Of a stretch of 14,308 bases of DNA, positions 13,330 through 14,308 are shown piece by piece. Where the stretch lies: the NCBI GenBank assembly GCA_012799165.1, contig JAAZLU010000182.1:1-14308 (forward strand). The letters are read 5' to 3'. Each line of letters starts with the position of its first letter. The stretch's first letter is position 1. The notes under the pieces are model-generated. The model saw only the letters and a program-made list of their open reading frames with translations, had not been told where the DNA came from and searched no databases. The DNA comes from Clostridiales bacterium (GTDB lineage Bacteria > Bacillota > Clostridia > Peptostreptococcales > Anaerovoracaceae). The translations under genes were made by a program, and so were the position numbers.

Positions 13330-14308
13330 AGAAAAATATTTTAAATCAGTAGATTCAAGAGAGGACGAGCTGACTGATCTTGCCAAAAAAATTTGGGAAT
13401 TTGCGGAACTTGGATTTAAAGAAACAAAATCTGCCAAAGCAATTGCTGATTATTTAGAGGATCAAGGCTTTAAAGTACAAAGAGGAGTAGGAACGGTAAA
13501 AACGGCTATATGTGCTGAATACGGCACGGGCAAACCTGTTATTGCTTTTCTTGGCGAGTATGATGCTCTACCAGATCTTAATCAGAAAGTAACTACAAAG
13601 CAGGAGTTCCTGTTTCCGGAAGACCCGAACAGAGCCGGTCATGGATGTGGGCACAACACTCTTGGAGTTGGCGCCGTAGGGGCCGCTCTAATGGTGAAGG
13701 ATGCCATAGAATCCGGTGCGGTAAAAGGTACTGTGCGGTTCTATGGTTGTCCGGCAGAAGAGATATTGGCCGGGAAAGTTTTTATGGTCAGAGATGGAGC
13801 TTTCGATGATGTGGACTGTGCTATGACATGGCACTCTGGAGCATATAACGGTGCGTGGGGAGCATGTTATACATGCATGAATTCGGTAAAATTCCATTTC
13901 CACGGCAAGGCTGCACATGCAGCGGGACATCCTTTTGATGGGCGTAGTGCTTTGGATGCAGTGGAATTGATGAATGTAGCTGCAAATTATATGCGTGAAC
14001 ATGTTATTCCGGATGTCCGGCTCCACTATGCCACCATCAGTGACGGTGCGCCGAATACTGTCCCGCCCGAATGCACGGTATGGTACTATGTCAGAGCTCC
14101 AAAAAGACATCAGGTTGAAGAGGTGTATCAATGGTTATGTGATTGCGCAAAGGGTGCCGCATTGATGACACAAACCACATTTGATATTGAATTTCTGACA
14201 GGATGCAGCGAAGTAATGCCCAATGATGTTTTGGAAAAAGTGATGCATCAGGCATGCAAAGATGTCGGGCCACCGAAGTTTACCGAGGCTGACCATGCAT
14301 TTGCAAAA
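13316..14308 (+). CDS. AbgB-like M20D amidohydrolase (p-aminobenzoyl-glutamate hydrolase type), 3' partial
   Basis: An open frame starts at ATG 13316, seven bases after AGGTGG and inside the last codons of the preceding gene, and remains open for 331 codons to the right edge. Motifs are those of AbgB-type M20 enzymes: FLGEYDALP, AGHGCGHNTLG (H109, C111, H113), GCPAEE (E148/E149), MTWHSG (H173), FHGKAAHAAGHPFDGRSALDA for the dimerisation domain and PNTVPPECTVWYYVRAP. The final metal-binding region lies beyond the window. Family members cleave the amide bond of p-aminobenzoyl-glutamate or related N-acyl amino acids. In Escherichia coli that enzyme works with the AbgT transporter; here an unrelated membrane pair occupies the transporter position, so uptake and hydrolysis of an amide substrate is inferred. 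It differs clearly from the M20D protein at 10425-11600. Confidence 0.92.
   Translation, partial: MKKHEEKYFKSVDSREDELTDLAKKIWEFAELGFKETKSAKAIADYLEDQGFKVQRGVGTVKTAICAEYGTGKPVIAFLGEYDALPDLNQKVTTKQEFLFPEDPNRAGHGCGHNTLGVGAVGAALMVKDAIESGAVKGTVRFYGCPAEEILAGKVFMVRDGAFDDVDCAMTWHSGAYNGAWGACYTCMNSVKFHFHGKAAHAAGHPFDGRSALDAVELMNVAANYMREHVIPDVRLHYATISDGAPNTVPPECTVWYYVRAPKRHQVEEVYQWLCDCAKGAALMTQTTFDIEFLTGCSEVMPNDVLEKVMHQACKDVGPPKFTEADHAFAK

Overview
The window looks like the chromosome of a low-to-moderate-GC Bacillota, most likely an anaerobic Clostridia-type organism. This is inferred from strong AGGAGG-type ribosome sites, ATG/GTG/TTG starts, tightly packed operons ended by intrinsic hairpins, tRNAs with encoded CCA, and a gene set (radical SAM protein, COG1237-type metallohydrolase, DUF5058 permease, several M20D peptidases) common in that group. 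I do not identify the species. No integrase, transposase, plasmid gene, rRNA or CRISPR array is present.

Layout. (1) 2-292: 3' end of a membrane protein gene. (2) 373-1017, minus strand: a tRNA-Val(CAC) with its terminator, preceded by a decayed four-helix membrane protein gene that keeps a good promoter and ribosome site but has a start-proximal frameshift and three in-frame stops. (3) 1144-2562: an amidohydrolase of the deaminase-like superfamily. (4) 4030-2633, minus: a CBS-pair protein followed by a stand-alone radical SAM protein. (5) 4102-4253: an intergenic block with three copies of an extended -10-like sequence and nested inverted repeats able to form a three-way junction. (6) 4305-7360: an envelope operon of a DUF5698/DUF2179 membrane protein, a secreted and membrane-anchored PIG-L deacetylase broken by one in-frame TAG, and a GT2-GtrA fusion. 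(7) 7382-7900: a tRNA operon Met-His-Gln-Cys with strong promoter and terminator. (8) 8134-9614: a DJ-1/PfpI protein and a COG1237 metallo-beta-lactamase-fold hydrolase sharing one terminator. (9) 11600-9627, minus: an M20D amidohydrolase and a beta carbonic anhydrase. (10) 11808 to the right edge: a promoter followed by two integral membrane proteins (DUF5058 plus a partner) and an AbgB-like M20 hydrolase that runs off the window.

How the genes work together. The right end looks like an uptake-and-hydrolysis module: a two-subunit permease of unknown substrate translationally coupled to an amidohydrolase of the p-aminobenzoyl-glutamate hydrolase type, with a second, different M20D enzyme diverging from the same 295-bp gap. 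The 4305-7360 operon probably modifies a surface glycan. The most notable observations are the interrupted PIG-L gene, the decayed gene beside a tRNA-Val with a mismatched T arm, the structured repeat block at 4102-4253, and a Gln where the amidohydrolase family normally has its catalytic Glu.
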